Assembly: GCA_017893485.1 (NCBI GenBank)
Contig: CM030360.1
Span: forward strand, 1,456,501-1,520,500
DNA: 64,000 bases
Direction: 5' to 3'
From: Hemerocallis citrina
Taxonomy: Eukaryota; Streptophyta; Magnoliopsida; Asparagales; Asphodelaceae
The notes below the pieces were generated by a model. The model ran no database searches. It was given only the letters and a program-made list of their open reading frames with translations, and was not told the DNA's origin. The position numbers and the translations under genes were made by a program. Below, one piece after another: positions 12,096 through 22,974 of the stretch. The first letter of the stretch is position 1. Each line of letters begins with the position of its first letter.

Positions 12096-12488
12096 ACCAT
12101 TGAATTCAGATCAAGATGTTCAATCAACGATCCAGATCCAATCTCAAGAGTTCTAACCACTTTTCATGGCAACGATCAAAGGTTAGATCTTTAGAAGTTT
12201 CCTTTAAATATAAACTCAGTATCTGTTTGCTCTCATACCAAAATTAGAAACAAGAGATGGCTAGTAGCCATTAAAATGACACAAATGATTGTGGTCATGC
12301 TTCATAAGCACTGTCGGCCGTAGGCCAAGTTTAGTAGTGAACTTTTTGGTTCATAGGCCCTAAAATTAGTGTCATAAACTTCATTTATTAATATTATACA
12401 AACTAACTGCCAACTTACATAAAATGCAAGCAAACCCAATTTCTTGCTTCTACCAATCAATTTGGCATGTTCATCTCAATACTCAAGA
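12096..12488. other. Intergenic DNA between gypsy LTR and hAT element
   Basis: No coding motif. It is the host or older repeat sequence into which the hAT element inserted; the last 8 bases before the element (AGTTAAAG, 12489-12496) are the target duplication. Confidence 0.5.
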
Positions 12489-12496
12489 AGTTAAAG
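12489..12496. repeat. hAT target-site duplication, left copy
   Basis: AGTTAAAG, identical to 16092-16099. An 8-bp duplication is diagnostic for hAT transposition. Confidence 0.95.
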
Positions 12497-12828
12497 TAGG
12501 GGTGGCATTCGGTCCGAGCTGGCCCGAGACCGGCCCGGCCCGCTTAAACCCGAGCTAAACCGGGGTCAGACCGCCTCAAACATAGGGGTCGATCCAGTTC
12601 ACAAAAGGGGGGGGAAAACCCAGTAGCGGCCCGGCCCGCACTAGCCCGGGACCTGATTGAACCGGCCCAGGCCGGTCCGGGGCTGGCCCACGGGCCAACC
12701 GTTGCTGCTACTGGGTTTTTTTTCTGATTTTTTAATTAAAAAAAGGTATGTAAAATTACCAAAATATCCCCCAACGGATTTATACTAGCTAGTTTTTGGG
12801 GGTATTTGGGAAATTGAAGAAATACATA

Positions 12829-12840
12829 TTCTATATATAC
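12829..12840 (+). promoter_or_regulatory. TATA box of the hAT transposase
   Basis: TTCTATATATAC lies about 330 bp inside the left end, after the GC-rich subterminal repeats and before the leader and the transposase ATG at 13466. A possible leader intron runs from the GT near 13134 to the pyrimidine-rich TTTTTTTTAG near 13240. Confidence 0.55.
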
Positions 12841-12939
12841 AACCGCATTTCATTCAATTCTCTTCACAATTTCACTCAACTCTCTCTACTATCTCTCAAC
12901 TTTCTCAACAAGTCAACAACAATCAACAACATTCAACTA

Positions 12940-13065
12940 CTCTCTTTCAAGATGCAACATCAACCACATCAACAACATTCAAATACTCTCCTTCAAGATT
13001 CAACATCAACAACATTGAAATACTCTCTTTCAGGATTCAACATCAACAACATCCAACAACTATCA
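12940..13065 (+). repeat. Tandem repeat in hAT leader
   Basis: Three diverged copies of a unit of about 53 bp containing CTCTCYTTCAAGATKCAACA and ACATCAACAACATT. It precedes the transposase ATG. Confidence 0.6.
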
Positions 13066-13465
13066 ACAACATCACTACAAGCTCTCAACTCTCTCTACCT
13101 TCATTCTTCATTCTACATTCTACACTCATACGGTATTTTCGTATTTATATAATTTTTAGAATTATCATTGTTGTTTGTTATCATTTATTTCTCATAATTA
13201 AATTGGGTTTTCTTGTTCTTGTTCTTCTTCTTTTTTTTAGATTTTTTTTGGTAAATTGGTAAACATACACTAGAATAATCATTTTATAGTTGTTATCTTA
13301 TTTGCTTTGTAGAATAATTTTATATAACATACACTAGTTTATCTATCTTTACTTGTTTTGTAGAATTAAAATTTTAAAACATACACTACAATTAATTTTT
13401 AAAACATACATTAGAATTAACTTTTAGAACATACAAGAATTTTTTTATAACATACACTAGTTTAG

Positions 13466-15546
13466 ATGACATCTAACCGATCACGTGGTAGACATAGTAG
13501 CCAAGAGTCCACTAGTAGTCGTCGCATTCCTTTCATTCCTCTTTCATATGTAGATAGTGAAGAAACACTTTAAAATTATGATGGTATTCCCGATATTCAT
13601 GAAACACGCACGGATCAAGTAGAAGTAGAAGACACAAAACCACAACCATCGGAACAAGGCCCATCTCAAACCCGTAAAATAAGAGGGAACACATCCGAAG
13701 TACACAAATATTTTGACTATGTCCCTTCACAAAATGATAAGAATGTAGGATTAAAATTTTGTAAGAAGTGTCGAACACCCTATAAGTTTAAACTAGGATC
13801 GGGAACGGGTACACTTCAACGACACTTAAGTAAATATCAACCCGAATTTTCTAAAGACAACCTCACACAACAAAAAATACATCCTACGATCGGCCAAATA
13901 GATAGTCATAGCTATAATCACGATATCGTTCGTAGAGAAATGGCTAAGTTAGTAATTAGAGATGAATTACCTTATTCTTTTGATGAAAGTAGGAATGTAG
14001 AGACCTTTGCACAAACCGCATTAAACCCCCATTATAAAAAATTTCCTAGGAATGTAGTAAATGGTGATTGTAAATTAGTTTATAATGAGGCTAAGAATTT
14101 TTTAGTAGCAACACTTACGTCACTAAACACTAGAGTTTCTTTAACATCGGATGGGTGGGTAGGGGTGAACGGCGTACCAATGATGTGTGTAACATGTCAT
14201 TGGATAGATTCCGATTGGCTACTTTAAAAGAGGATAATTTCATTCGAATTTGTTAGGTACCCACATAAGGGTAAAATAATTACCACACACATCATGGAAG
14301 CATGTAACAATTTTAGTATTTTGATAAAGTTTTTGCTATTGATTTTGATAACGCCTCTAATAATACTAAGGCAATTGCTAGTTTGCTAATTACACTTAAT
14401 CCTTTAGAACAGTAAATTTTTCATGTTAGGTGTGCTTGTCATATTTTAAATCTTTGTGTACAAGATGCACTTAAATAAGGACACGATAAAATAGAGGCAA
14501 TGAGAAATTGCGTTCATTTTATTACGTTGAGTGGTCCAATATATCAAAATTTTCATGATTGGTGTCACCTTAGGGGAATTGTATTTAGACGTTTTACTAA
14601 AGATGTTAGACATCGTTGGAACTCTACTTTTGATTTATTAAGTGTTGTTCTTCACTATCGTTTTAATCTTAGAGAATTTTGTATTGCAATGGGTATGCAA
14701 GATTGTATGTTAGATGATAATTTTTGGTTTTTTGCCGATAGTTTGTACAAATTTTTAGAACCTTTTAATGATGCTACTTTACAATTTTCAAAAATATATA
14801 CATCTACATCTAGTGGTATTTTACTTGAAATTGTCACTATGATGACAACAATTAAAGATTTGGTAAATGACACTTTCATTGGAGAAATGGTTTATGCCGC
14901 TTATATTAAATTTTTAAAATATTTTTACCCACTTCCTATGTTATATTGTGTTGCTAGTGTAATAAATCTCATGTTTAAGTTAGATGGCACAAAAAAATTA
15001 ATTGAGATTTTTTATACTTATGCTACACACGAAGAAATAGATGATTTTAATCATATTGTTTTCACTACAAAATTTGAAAATGTTTTGAATAGTTTATATG
15101 ATAGTTACGATAGAATTTATTCATCTAACACTACACAACCACAAAATGTTAGTTTTTCTTCTTCTTCTTCTTCTATGTTATCAAAGGGAAAGGGTCTTGC
15201 CACTAGTAGTGTTTTAAATCTCTTAAAATAAAAAAAACCAAGAACCAATTCACCAAATGAGTTAAATTGGTATAATGCACAACCTCCCATTGAAGATGTA
15301 GTAGATGTGTTTTCTTTTTGGAAAACTAATGAAAATATTTTTAGTATTCTTTCTCGCATAGCTATAGATTTGCTAACTCTATCGGTGTCAACCGTTGCAT
15401 CGGAAAGTATTTTTTCTCTTAGTGGCAGGATTATGAGTCCGAACAGGAATCACTTGATGTCAAATAATTTGGAGATGTTGGTATGCGCCGAAGATTGGAT
15501 GAAAGCGGAAGAGATGATTCATTACACGAATCACAAAACGGATTAA
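13466..15546 (+). pseudogene. hAT transposase (BED finger, RNase H-like core, hATC dimerisation)
   Basis: Starts at ATG 13466 (MTSNRSRGR). An N-terminal BED-type zinc finger lies at 13755-13845 (FCKKCRTPYKF..GTLQRHLSKY). Its last ligand position is Q where H is expected, so the finger is probably dead. The catalytic region follows with VSLTSDGWVG and, after a frameshift near 14320, AIDFDNASNN and HVRCACHILNLCVQDAL, the hAT RNase H-like core blocks. Next is the MRNCVHFI..HRWNSTFDLL helical segment. The C-terminal hATC domain (SVSTVASESIFSLSGRI) closes the protein at 15546. In-frame stops occur at 13571, 14225, 14413, 14476 and 15229. The lesions are few and the frame is otherwise long, so inactivation is recent in evolutionary terms. 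Confidence 0.93.
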
Positions 15547-16091
15547 CAAGTAGCGACGAGTGAAGAACTAGTAGAATGTAATTTGTATAATGTATTGTAA
15601 ATAATTGGAAATATTTAGGGGGATGAGATTCTATATTTAGGTTAAGTAGATGTGTACGACAATAGTCCACTGTCTTTACTTCAATCTAAATAGAGGCCAT
15701 CTCGATCTCTAAATACAAATGTTTTCCTTGTATTGTAATTTGAAGTTATTTGAATGAAATGAAATTTTACTCAATTATTTGATTACATATTACACTTTGT
15801 AATTCATCAATATAATTTTTGAACATCTCTTTTATCTATATGATTTTAATAATTGTGAACAAAATTTAAAAAGTTCAATTTTTTTTTAAAAATTTAAAAA
15901 AGAAAATAAGCCGGCCGAACCGGCCTGCCCCCCAAGCTAGGGGCCAAGGGCCGGGGCCGGGCCTCAATATTCCAGCAACAGCCCGGTCCGGCCCGCCTTC
16001 AACGCCGGCCCGACCCGCCTTAGCCCGGGACCGGGTCAAACCTGCCGAGCTTCGGCCCGGCTCGGCCCGGGAGGACCGAATGCCACCCCTA

Positions 16092-16099
16092 AGTTAAAG
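16092..16099. repeat. hAT target-site duplication, right copy
   Basis: AGTTAAAG, matching 12489-12496 exactly. Confidence 0.95.
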
Positions 16100-16506
16100 G
16101 ACGGTGTGATAGTCTTTTTGGAGCTTCCAACTTGTCAACCCTTGTCATGACTATTTTTTCGACTCCTTATTCTACTGCAGCAATATCTGAAGTGATCGAA
16201 TGGAATCACAAGAGCTTACAAATACATTAGCCTATTGATGTCAGGAACTCAGGGCCGGATATGAAAGGGATGATGATATCTTTAAGATCGCGGTGAGGGA
16301 ATGAGCACGACAAAATATCTATCATCTATACTATAATCTAAACTCATGTAAGCAATCATCAAATCATTTTCAATCAAACACCTCACTCAAGTCTCACTAA
16401 AAAAAATCATAACTGAATATAGACCTCTGTGTTCAAGGACTTCACAGACTTGCTTCGTGTCGGTGTCGACAAAGACCTTGATGCTAGCAAAGTTGTAGGC
16501 GAAGTC

Positions 16507-16509
<3 letters not shown>

Positions 16510-16541
<32 letters not shown>
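16510..16541. repeat. (TA)n microsatellite
   Basis: Pure alternating TA of about 30 bases, followed by (AC)n of about 8 bases. Confidence 0.95.
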
Positions 16542-16549
<8 letters not shown>

Positions 16550-16749
16550 ACTTTACTGAATCGGTTGCTCCCATTATCAACAATTTGACATTACTATATC
16601 TTCTTCTAATTCTTTTCTCTCCATGAATCATCAATATTCAAATTCGGGGTAGAACCTATAACAGATCCACTTGCGGTTTACTAAAATTTTAATATTTTAG
16701 TAATATGCATAAAATATTACTAAAATCATCAATATGCATAAAATTTTCT

Positions 16750-16998
16750 CACTCATTCTGATTGGGCAGGTGTGGAGGAAACGAGGAAGAGGCTCAGGAG
16801 GGACGAGGAGTAGTCTGGTAGCTTGAATTGCATGTATTCCTGTTGCTTTAGATTTCCTTTTGTATTTCCTGTTTTCAGTTTGATAGACAGGTCTATATGA
16901 CTTTGGTTTTTGTAGTATGAACTTCTTGTTTCGTTAATCAATCATTAATGAAGCGATGACGTGGTCATCTTTTATCTCAAAAAACAAAAAAAAACAAA
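16750..16998 (+). mobile_element. Non-LTR retroposon 3' end
   Basis: The segment ends with a poly(A)-rich tail (CAAAAAACAAAAAAAAACA) at 16977-17000. The preceding about 90 bases share the words GTTTCGTTAATC, TCAATGAA-like, GTCATCTTTTATCT with the flanked retroposon at 18172-18254. That points to a common LINE or SINE 3' end. The 5' edge and target duplication could not be found. Confidence 0.5.
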
Positions 16999-17405
16999 AA
17001 AAATTTAATATCCAAAGGCGGCCTAGTTCCTTGGAAGAGCTACCCAGCCCATAGGCCAATTATTCCATTTTTTCTGGATTATTGCGCAGAAACTTTTCAG
17101 TATCACTTCATTATTCTTCTTGGAATTTCTTTGCCCTCAAGTAATGCAAAATCTGCTTTTCACTTTCAGGCTTGTAAGTCTGCTTGAATGAAGCTTTTGT
17201 GCCTTTTCTTAACATGTATATGAGCTGTTAAAATGGTTGCGAAAGTATCTCTTAGTTTATAGTCCTTTTTCCAGTCATGTAATTCTACTCTAGAGAATCA
17301 AGAGGCCGAGGAAAAACCGATACTTTGGAAGTACAAATGCCATCAGTTACTACAATTGTTTGTTTGTGTGTGTGTGTGAAAGAAGTAACAACAATTGTTC
17401 ACAGA

Positions 17406-17475
17406 GGTAGTCTGAGTTATGTTTATTAATTTCTGATTAATGAAACAGGGTGGCCAGATTCCACCTTTTCCTTCC

Positions 17476-17514
<39 letters not shown>
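17406..17514 (+). mobile_element. Short retroposed fragment with 39-base poly(A) tail
   Basis: About 70 bases of unique sequence (GGTAGTCTGAGTTATG..CCTTCCC) followed by a run of 39 A. It is flanked by a perfect 15-bp direct repeat, ACAATTGTTCACAGA, at 17391-17405 and 17515-17529. This is the signature of target-primed insertion of a strongly 5'-truncated LINE or a SINE. The perfect duplication and long pure A tail suggest a young insertion. It lies about 240 bp beyond the DUF662 stop codon. Confidence 0.88.
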
Positions 17515-17516
<2 letters not shown>

Positions 17517-17764
17517 AATTGTTCACAGACTTAATTAATTCAGATTCAAATAAAATAAAATATTTTTAAAAAAAAAATCACGATAGCATTCTCAAATCTA
17601 AATTAGGAAAACTTCTCACAAAGACAAACAGCGCGCGCACAACAAATAATTATTTCCAATCCCCTACATGAAACCAACATCAATGAATAGTCATCTGAGA
17701 CAAAATTCCCCGCTTTCATCCTCCTATATATCTCCCTTGAAGTTAGATTATATAATCCGTTCGT

Positions 17765-18972
17765 TTATAAGTGAAGAGAGTCGATGGTCTTGCTCAACTC
17801 CTCCAACTTTTTCATCCTCAATCTTTCACTCTCTGTCACCAGCTGCATGCTCATACATATATACATCGATCATCACAAGTGTATTATGCAACCATTTACA
17901 TATATATAAATATAAGGAAAATAAAAAAGACAAAAAAAAGATTAGGAAACACACCTCCATTAACTTGTTGACCAGTTGAGCCTTCTCCTTGTTCTTCTCA
18001 TTGAACGCCTCGAGTGCTTCTTTGTATTCCTTCTCCTACATTATGTAACAAAACAATATTTAGATTAAATCTTAATCATAGGATTCCCTCAAAAAAAAAT
18101 AAAAAATCTTAATCATAAGAAATATTAATGAATTAATACTGTTTTAGTTTAAGAAACAGAACGAAATTGTTGATTTGTAATAGGGCTATTTTGTGGTTTC
18201 GTTAATCTTTCATCAATGAAATCGGTGACCTTGGTCACTTTTATCTAAAAAAAAAACAGAACGAAATTGTTTATAATTGAGTTAAGATCATAGAATTCCA
18301 CCTTCTTAAGGCAGCTTTGTCCAAGAGGCTTCAGTTCACGATTAACCGTATCAATTCTCTTGCGTACAGCTGCGACTTCCTTCCTTGTTGGATCTGCCAT
18401 AGCTTCTAGCTCCTAACAGAGTACTTAAATGCCTAGGTTATGTGTTTCGAAGTAGATATATAGATTGTGATTTGAAGCAACCGACATGCATATGGATATA
18501 ATTCAATAAATATGTAAGAGAAATATTATATCATATAAAGGTTTGTCCTCATTTTTCTTAAAACGAATTATTATGCAGAAAAACATTAGATATTTGATTT
18601 CTCACTTCTAAGCATGTTGCGACGATCTGATCAATATAGCTTGTAATATTTCATAACTGAATCTCAATTTTCTAATTAATAGCAGAAAGATTAATACATG
18701 AGCACTTGGACAGGGGTTCAACTTACTTCTCGGATCTCTGCCAAGCGCTTGGATTCTTCCTCCACCCTGCCTAACTGAGCGAAAACCTTCTCTCGGACCT
18801 CCATCTTCTTCCTCTCAATCTGTTCTTCCTTTGCTCGGAAAGCAGAGACAGCGGACCGTGACATCTCCTCCTCTTCCTTCTCTTCCTTTGTTGGGCTATC
18901 TCGATAGCTATGCCCGGAATCCCTTACCCGTGAAACGTACTGCTGTTGTTGCTCTGGTGACTGCATCTGCAT
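17765..18972 (-). CDS. DUF662 / RAB6-interacting golgin family protein
   Basis: Four exons on the minus strand: 18972-18727, 18412-18302, 18035-17955, 17842-17765, all with phase-0 GT..AG introns (donors GTAAGT, GTGGAA, GTGTGT). They give a protein of 171 residues, normal for this plant family. The start is the first ATG in frame (MQMQSPEQQQQ); codons upstream stay open but hold no ATG. A Gln-rich and Glu/Ser-rich head of about 40 residues leads to the conserved coiled coil: SAFRAKEEQIERKKMEVREK, VEEESKRLAEIRE, ELEAMADPTRKEVAAVRK, RELKPLGQSCLKK, EYKEALEAFNEKNKEKAQ, then ESERLRMKKLEELSKTID. The family is annotated as DUF662 and as RAB6-interacting golgins from similarity to animal GORAB; biochemical role in plants is not well established. 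No transmembrane segment or signal peptide is present. A TTAAATACC box at about 19089-19100 (minus) could serve as TATA. Intact and probably expressed. Confidence 0.93.
18172..18254 (+). mobile_element. 83-bp retroposed LINE/SINE fragment in DUF662 intron 2
   Basis: Flanked by a perfect 17-bp direct repeat, AACAGAACGAAATTGTT, at 18155-18171 and 18255-18271. It ends in a short A run. Its last about 70 bases (GGTTTCGTTAATC..TCAATGAAATCGGTGACC..TTTTATCT) resemble the retroposon end at 16900-16985. It lies in the intron between exons 2 and 3, antisense to the gene, away from splice sites. Confidence 0.88.
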
Positions 18973-19029
18973 CTCTAGTATATCTCCCAATATCGATCTC
19001 TTCTCCTTTCTAAGTTCTACTAGGCTTCC

Positions 19030-19990
19030 TTCTCTTCCTTTTTCTTATATCCAGTGTTTACAAAGGTAAAGGGCTCTATCTCTGTAGGTATTTAAGTGAG
19101 AAATGAAGGAAGCTTTTAAGAGTGTCAAGCAAGTTCAGATTCTTGTATCAGAAAAGGACTGTTGATAAATGACTATAAAACCACTGCCACAGAAACATGT
19201 ATTATAGTTAGGATTCGTAATTCATTTGTTGAAACCTTGATGGCTTGAAAAAAGACACATGTTACAGTAAAGTTTTTCTGTAATTAAATACAAGCCATTA
19301 GTGGACAATGATGCAATGGTTCGGTGGAATGATTGTTTTCCTAAGTTGGCAGGGTGGTCATTTCTACACTGGTTGTTTTAATACTTAGTTTATGAACTCA
19401 CTTAGAGGCAAATGCAGTTTAAGCTAGGCAATTTTTGTTTGACCTACTACCCTTCTCTAATGTAAAGTGCTTCATCTTCTTCAGCTTCTATTGAATTGTT
19501 TAGAAATTGCAAGGCAAGTTTTAGTTGAAAGGTCATAAGGGGAATTTGGTGGAGACTCTGTGCCCTGTGACAGAAAGGTGCTTGGATTTGAAGGATGGAA
19601 GTTGGAGTAGACAGGAAGGTGAAGAGGGAAAAGTGAACCTTAGGGGCCAAGATAAAAAGCAGTGGAATGTTGTCTTATGAGCAAGCACTGTGGCTTTCCA
19701 CCAATGGTGCATGGAATTGTAATCCTCACTTTTTCTGCCTTCGTTATGATTATTATTTTTTCTGCAAAATCAATGTTTACCAGTCTTCAGCAATATTAAT
19801 TCTTGAAGCATGGTAGCTTGCCTCGAACTTGTGTCCTCTCTTTCATGTCATGTATATTATCTACAGCATTATCTTCAACTTCAAGTTTATCCCTTTTAGA
19901 TCAGTGTTACTCAATTTTTTGAATAATGATGTGTAATTAAAGTGTATAACAAAACAAGAATAAAGTTCCTGATGACAGATTTTCAATGAG
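19030..19990. other. 5' flank of DUF662 gene, unassigned
   Basis: Holds the presumed promoter of the DUF662 gene (TTAAATACC near 19089-19100 on the minus strand, about 120 bases before the start codon). A minus-strand open stretch at 19447-19670 (HFSLFTFLSTPTS..EAEEDEALYIREG) has plausible composition but no recognised family and no ATG at its head. No repeat signature was seen. Confidence 0.4.
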
Positions 19991-20009
19991 AACTTTCTGA
20001 GAATAAAGT

Positions 20010-20088
20010 TCTCAGAAAGCGATGGGATTCTGCCTAAACTCGCTATCTCATAAAGCGAGTTTAGGCAAAATCCCATCGCTTTTTGAGA
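20010..20088. repeat. Long hairpin 1 (35-bp arms)
   Basis: Arms 20010-20044 and 20054-20088 pair over about 35 bases with two or three mismatches around a 9-base loop. The core is CGATGGGATTYTGCCTAAAC paired with its complement. A smaller hairpin (TTTCTGAGAA / TTCTCAGAAA) sits at 19995-20019. Confidence 0.9.
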
Positions 20089-20096
20089 AAGCGACC

Positions 20097-20152
20097 GTTG
20101 AGTTGAGAGATTTCCAGAGCCTAGCTGGTCTCTGGAAATCTCTCAACTCAAC
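20097..20152. repeat. Long hairpin 2 (23-bp perfect arms)
   Basis: Arms 20097-20119 and 20130-20152 are perfectly complementary (GTTGAGTTGAGAGATTTCCA and its complement) around a 10-base loop. It lies 8 bases after hairpin 1 and is unrelated to it in sequence. Confidence 0.92.
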
Positions 20153-20329
20153 ACTCACTATCTCAGAAAGCGAGGCAATTTGACCCAAACTCGCTATTTG
20201 AAAATGCGAGTCTTGGGTCTGATGAGAAATACAAGTATCTAGACTCCAAATTCACTTTCTCAGAAAGTGAGGGGGTTTAAACCAGACTTGCTTTCTGAGA
20301 AAGCGAGTTTAGGCAAAAAGACTTCCAAT

Positions 20330-20880
20330 TGAAACTGAAACTGCAGTCTGCCCTGTATACAACAACTCCAACACAGCAAATACAACAACTCCAACACAAC
20401 ACATACAGCAACTCAAAAATTTTCATCTCAACAATTTTTAATCCATCAACACAGCAAATACAACTTATCCCAACTCCAACACAACACATTACCCCAACTC
20501 AACAATTTCCATCACCAATTTCCAACAATTCACTAATTTCCTACCAATGTAAACATCACAATTCAACAATGTAAAAATCATGCACTTCACCAATTCTAAA
20601 CATCACCAATTCAACAATTTCCAACATATGCACTTCACCAATTCAACAATTTCCAACAAATTAACATCAACACAAAAAACAAGCACACTCACACACCTCG
20701 AACTCAATATCGTTGCTTTATACATTCAAAAATTTAAAAAGTTCACAAATCCACTTCCTTCTCCTTCACCTACAAGAATTTATACAAGCACATATATATC
20801 CTCCATGGATATATCAAAAACTACATGAACACATATATACACTACCTTAACCTTCACCTACATGAATACATCGTAAAACT
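20330..20880. other. AC-rich low-complexity DNA after the PMD gene
   Basis: Diverged short repeats of CAACTCCAACACA and CACCAATTCAACAATTTCCA. It is probably the 3' flank of the minus-strand PMD gene. No coding motif. Confidence 0.5.
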
Positions 20881-20889
20881 TTGAAAAAG

Positions 20890-22892
20890 CGATGAAAAAT
20901 TGCTACCTTCACGAATCGGGTGTAAAAAAATTGGGGGGTCTCCTTTGCCTTTTAGCACATGATGGAGTAGCTTGAGTGACACCGGATAAGGGAATTTGAT
21001 CCTCTTCATGTGGTTTTGTCCCTTCAACATTTTCTTGTAACTCATCAGCTCCAGGTTCATATTCGGAGTCACTCTCCAATATTCTTTGACTATAAAGAGG
21101 TCTATACACCACTTTCTTAACACGACCACATCGTCAATTGGTTGGGAATGCAGGAGTCGCTAATATAGAATCTAATGTAGCCCATTTGCCGACAACATTA
21201 GCTTGTGCACGACATGACGTAATCATCTTGCGTGCAAAGTCCTTCCTCGGTTCGGCAACATTACTCCTCAACACAGCAGCACATTCTTTCGCCTGTATCC
21301 AAGTCTGGGCCATCTACACAACAAGAAAATTTGCAATTTTAGGAGAAGTGCATATGTATAAATAAACATAAATTTTACAGAATAATAAAATAACACAACA
21401 AAACTTATGAGTTTACGAATGGTTGATGCCATCGGTTGGAACATAGGAAATTTCATTGAATGGTCATCTGCTGGTTCAGCGACTCGTCGATGAATCGGGA
21501 CTTCCACACCAGCTAGAGTATGCACTGTGGGAGAGATATAACGTCTAGTCATCCTCTCATACCAAGCCGTGTAAGTCCCATGCATCGATGCATCGAACAG
21601 AAGAAGGTTTCCAATGATTTCGTCGAACTGGTGCGCATTCCATCTTTCAACATGTGTAAGCAAACATGCGGTCCATTCGTGACCGGGTTGTCAACCCATT
21701 CCAGTAAGAGAATGCATCTCGGCATTGTATGGTTCAAGAACAGGAATACTTTGAAGCGGACCAAACTGACGTAGCACTCTATTAGCGATGTAGAATTCGA
21801 CTGTGCCAAAGTTGATTAGGGGTGCCTTTGTCAGCCACAGCTCATACCTATACAAGCAAATAGGCGGTAGTCAACCCAACCGCTCCTCCTTGTTGGGCTG
21901 CCACTTGACGCAATCATTTGTCAATCTATCCAATTCATCTCGATAGTACGTCAGGTATCTGTTTGGGTTCGCCTTTCATGTGAGATTCCTAGACCAGTAC
22001 ACACCTTGTGGAGGTAACATGTGTTGGTCCTCGGGAAAATGCATACAACTGGGTGATTGCCTACTCACTACGGGCTGACCAATATGAATACGTTCCCAAC
22101 TCCACACCTGAAGCAAAATCATTGGTCCATTCATCTGGACCGAGCCAAGAGAGCAGTTGCAAAAACTCCTGTATAGTGAGACCAACACGGCACTACCCCA
22201 ACGGTATACTCCGACTGTTCACAGATCAGCAATCAATGGCAAGCACATCAACGGCACCGAATGACCAGTCGAGTTCGGAAACATCACGCCTCCAAAAAGT
22301 GTCATGATGTACGCCCTATAATAGCACTCAACCTCGACCTCAGTCGAATCCTCATTCAACCTACTCTTGAAAGTGTCCTTCAACCACTTAAAGCAAATGA
22401 ACTTCCCATTTACTGCCCCCGTTTTGATCTCAACACCAAGGTATTGTTGCACAAGATATTCTGGCTTGAAGTCCATCATCCTGGTTACTGCCTGCCCACT
22501 GGACGACCTGTGAGTACAGAGATGTCATGTAGTGTTACGGTCATCGACCCGACCGACAAGTGGAAGGTATGGGTTTCAGGCCGCCATCTCTCAAGAAGTA
22601 CGGTAAGAAGAGGCCGATCTGCCTTAATCGAGCTCATCAGTCCAATACCATATAAGCCGTAGCCCCATAGAATCTCATGAATCTGTGGATGCATAGGTAG
22701 TGTACTGTGCCCCCTAAATGTACACTCCTTAGATTTGCCTTTCCACACAGCTTTTGAACGGTGATGCGATTGGAAAGTAAGCAGTCTAGGGTAGAGAGGA
22801 CCTGGACCTCCAGTTGGAACATAAGCTGATGAAGAAGGGGCTGATGAAGACAGGCCCGCCTCATTTGGTGAAGTGGTAGGATTAGTTGAGAC
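20890..22892 (-). pseudogene. Plant mobile domain (PMD, PF10536-type) protein, main exons
   Basis: After an acceptor (TTTTTTGTAG) at 22893 the frame opens in phase with exon 1 (32791-32925). It gives VSTNPTTSPNEAG, then the PMD proper: GYGLYGIGLMSSIKADRPLL, LLERWRPETHTFHLSVGSMT, DISVLTGRPV. It breaks near 22490 (stop and frame change) and resumes with MMDFKPEYL, WLKDTFKSRL, YRAYIMTLFGGVMFPN, VPLMCLPLIADL. Further frame changes precede LYRSFCNCSL, ILLQVWSWERIHIGQP, RVLRQFGPLQSIPVLEP and HVERWNAHQFDEII. A last exon begins at about 21316 (MAQTWIQAKECAAVL) and runs into a Glu-rich tail to about 20910. PMD proteins of the MAIN/MAIL type act in silencing and genome stability; most copies are carried by transposons. 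At least three frame lesions make this a pseudogene. Confidence 0.85.
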
Positions 22893-22969
22893 CTACAAAA
22901 AAAAACTTAAATCAATACGCCGATATGACACTGTATTATATAATAATCAAACTGATCGAATACAAACAA

Positions 22970-22974
22970 TTATT
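22970..22974. repeat. Target-site duplication of SIRE-like copia, left
   Basis: TTATT, identical to 32779-32783; 5 bp as expected for copia integrase. Confidence 0.9.

Larger units (their letters stand above)
12497..16091 (+). mobile_element. Complete hAT-superfamily DNA transposon
   Basis: 3595 bp bounded by perfect 19-bp terminal inverted repeats (TAGGGGTGGCATTCGGTCC) and the 8-bp duplication AGTTAAAG. Both subterminal zones (12510-12680 and 15905-16075) are strikingly GC-rich, with many GGCCCG/CGGGCC and CCGGCC words in an otherwise AT-rich element; these are probably transposase-binding repeats. A TATA box lies at 12829-12840 and three copies of a repeat of about 53 bp sit in the presumed 5' untranslated region. 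The transposase on the plus strand is broken, so mobility would need a protein from another copy. Intact TIRs and TSD suggest it could still be mobilised in trans. Confidence 0.97.
16100..17390. other. Intergenic DNA downstream of the DUF662 gene
   Basis: Contains a (TA)n tract at 16510-16541. A short plus-strand open stretch at 16429-16510 (FKDFTDLLRVGVDKDLDASK) looks protein-like but was not recognised. 16750-16998 ends in TTTCGTTAATCAATCATTAA, GACGTGGTCATCTTTTATCT and an A-rich tail, a LINE/SINE-style 3' end. No complete gene is visible. Confidence 0.45.

Noticed and set aside
18973..18990. Upstream start of the DUF662 frame at a TTG codon
   Set aside because: No ATG there. Plant translation normally starts at ATG and the first in-frame ATG is at 18972.
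20010..20152. MicroRNA precursor
   Set aside because: Arms pair too perfectly and lie in a transposon end with repeated motifs; an inverted-repeat element is more likely. Small-RNA data would decide.
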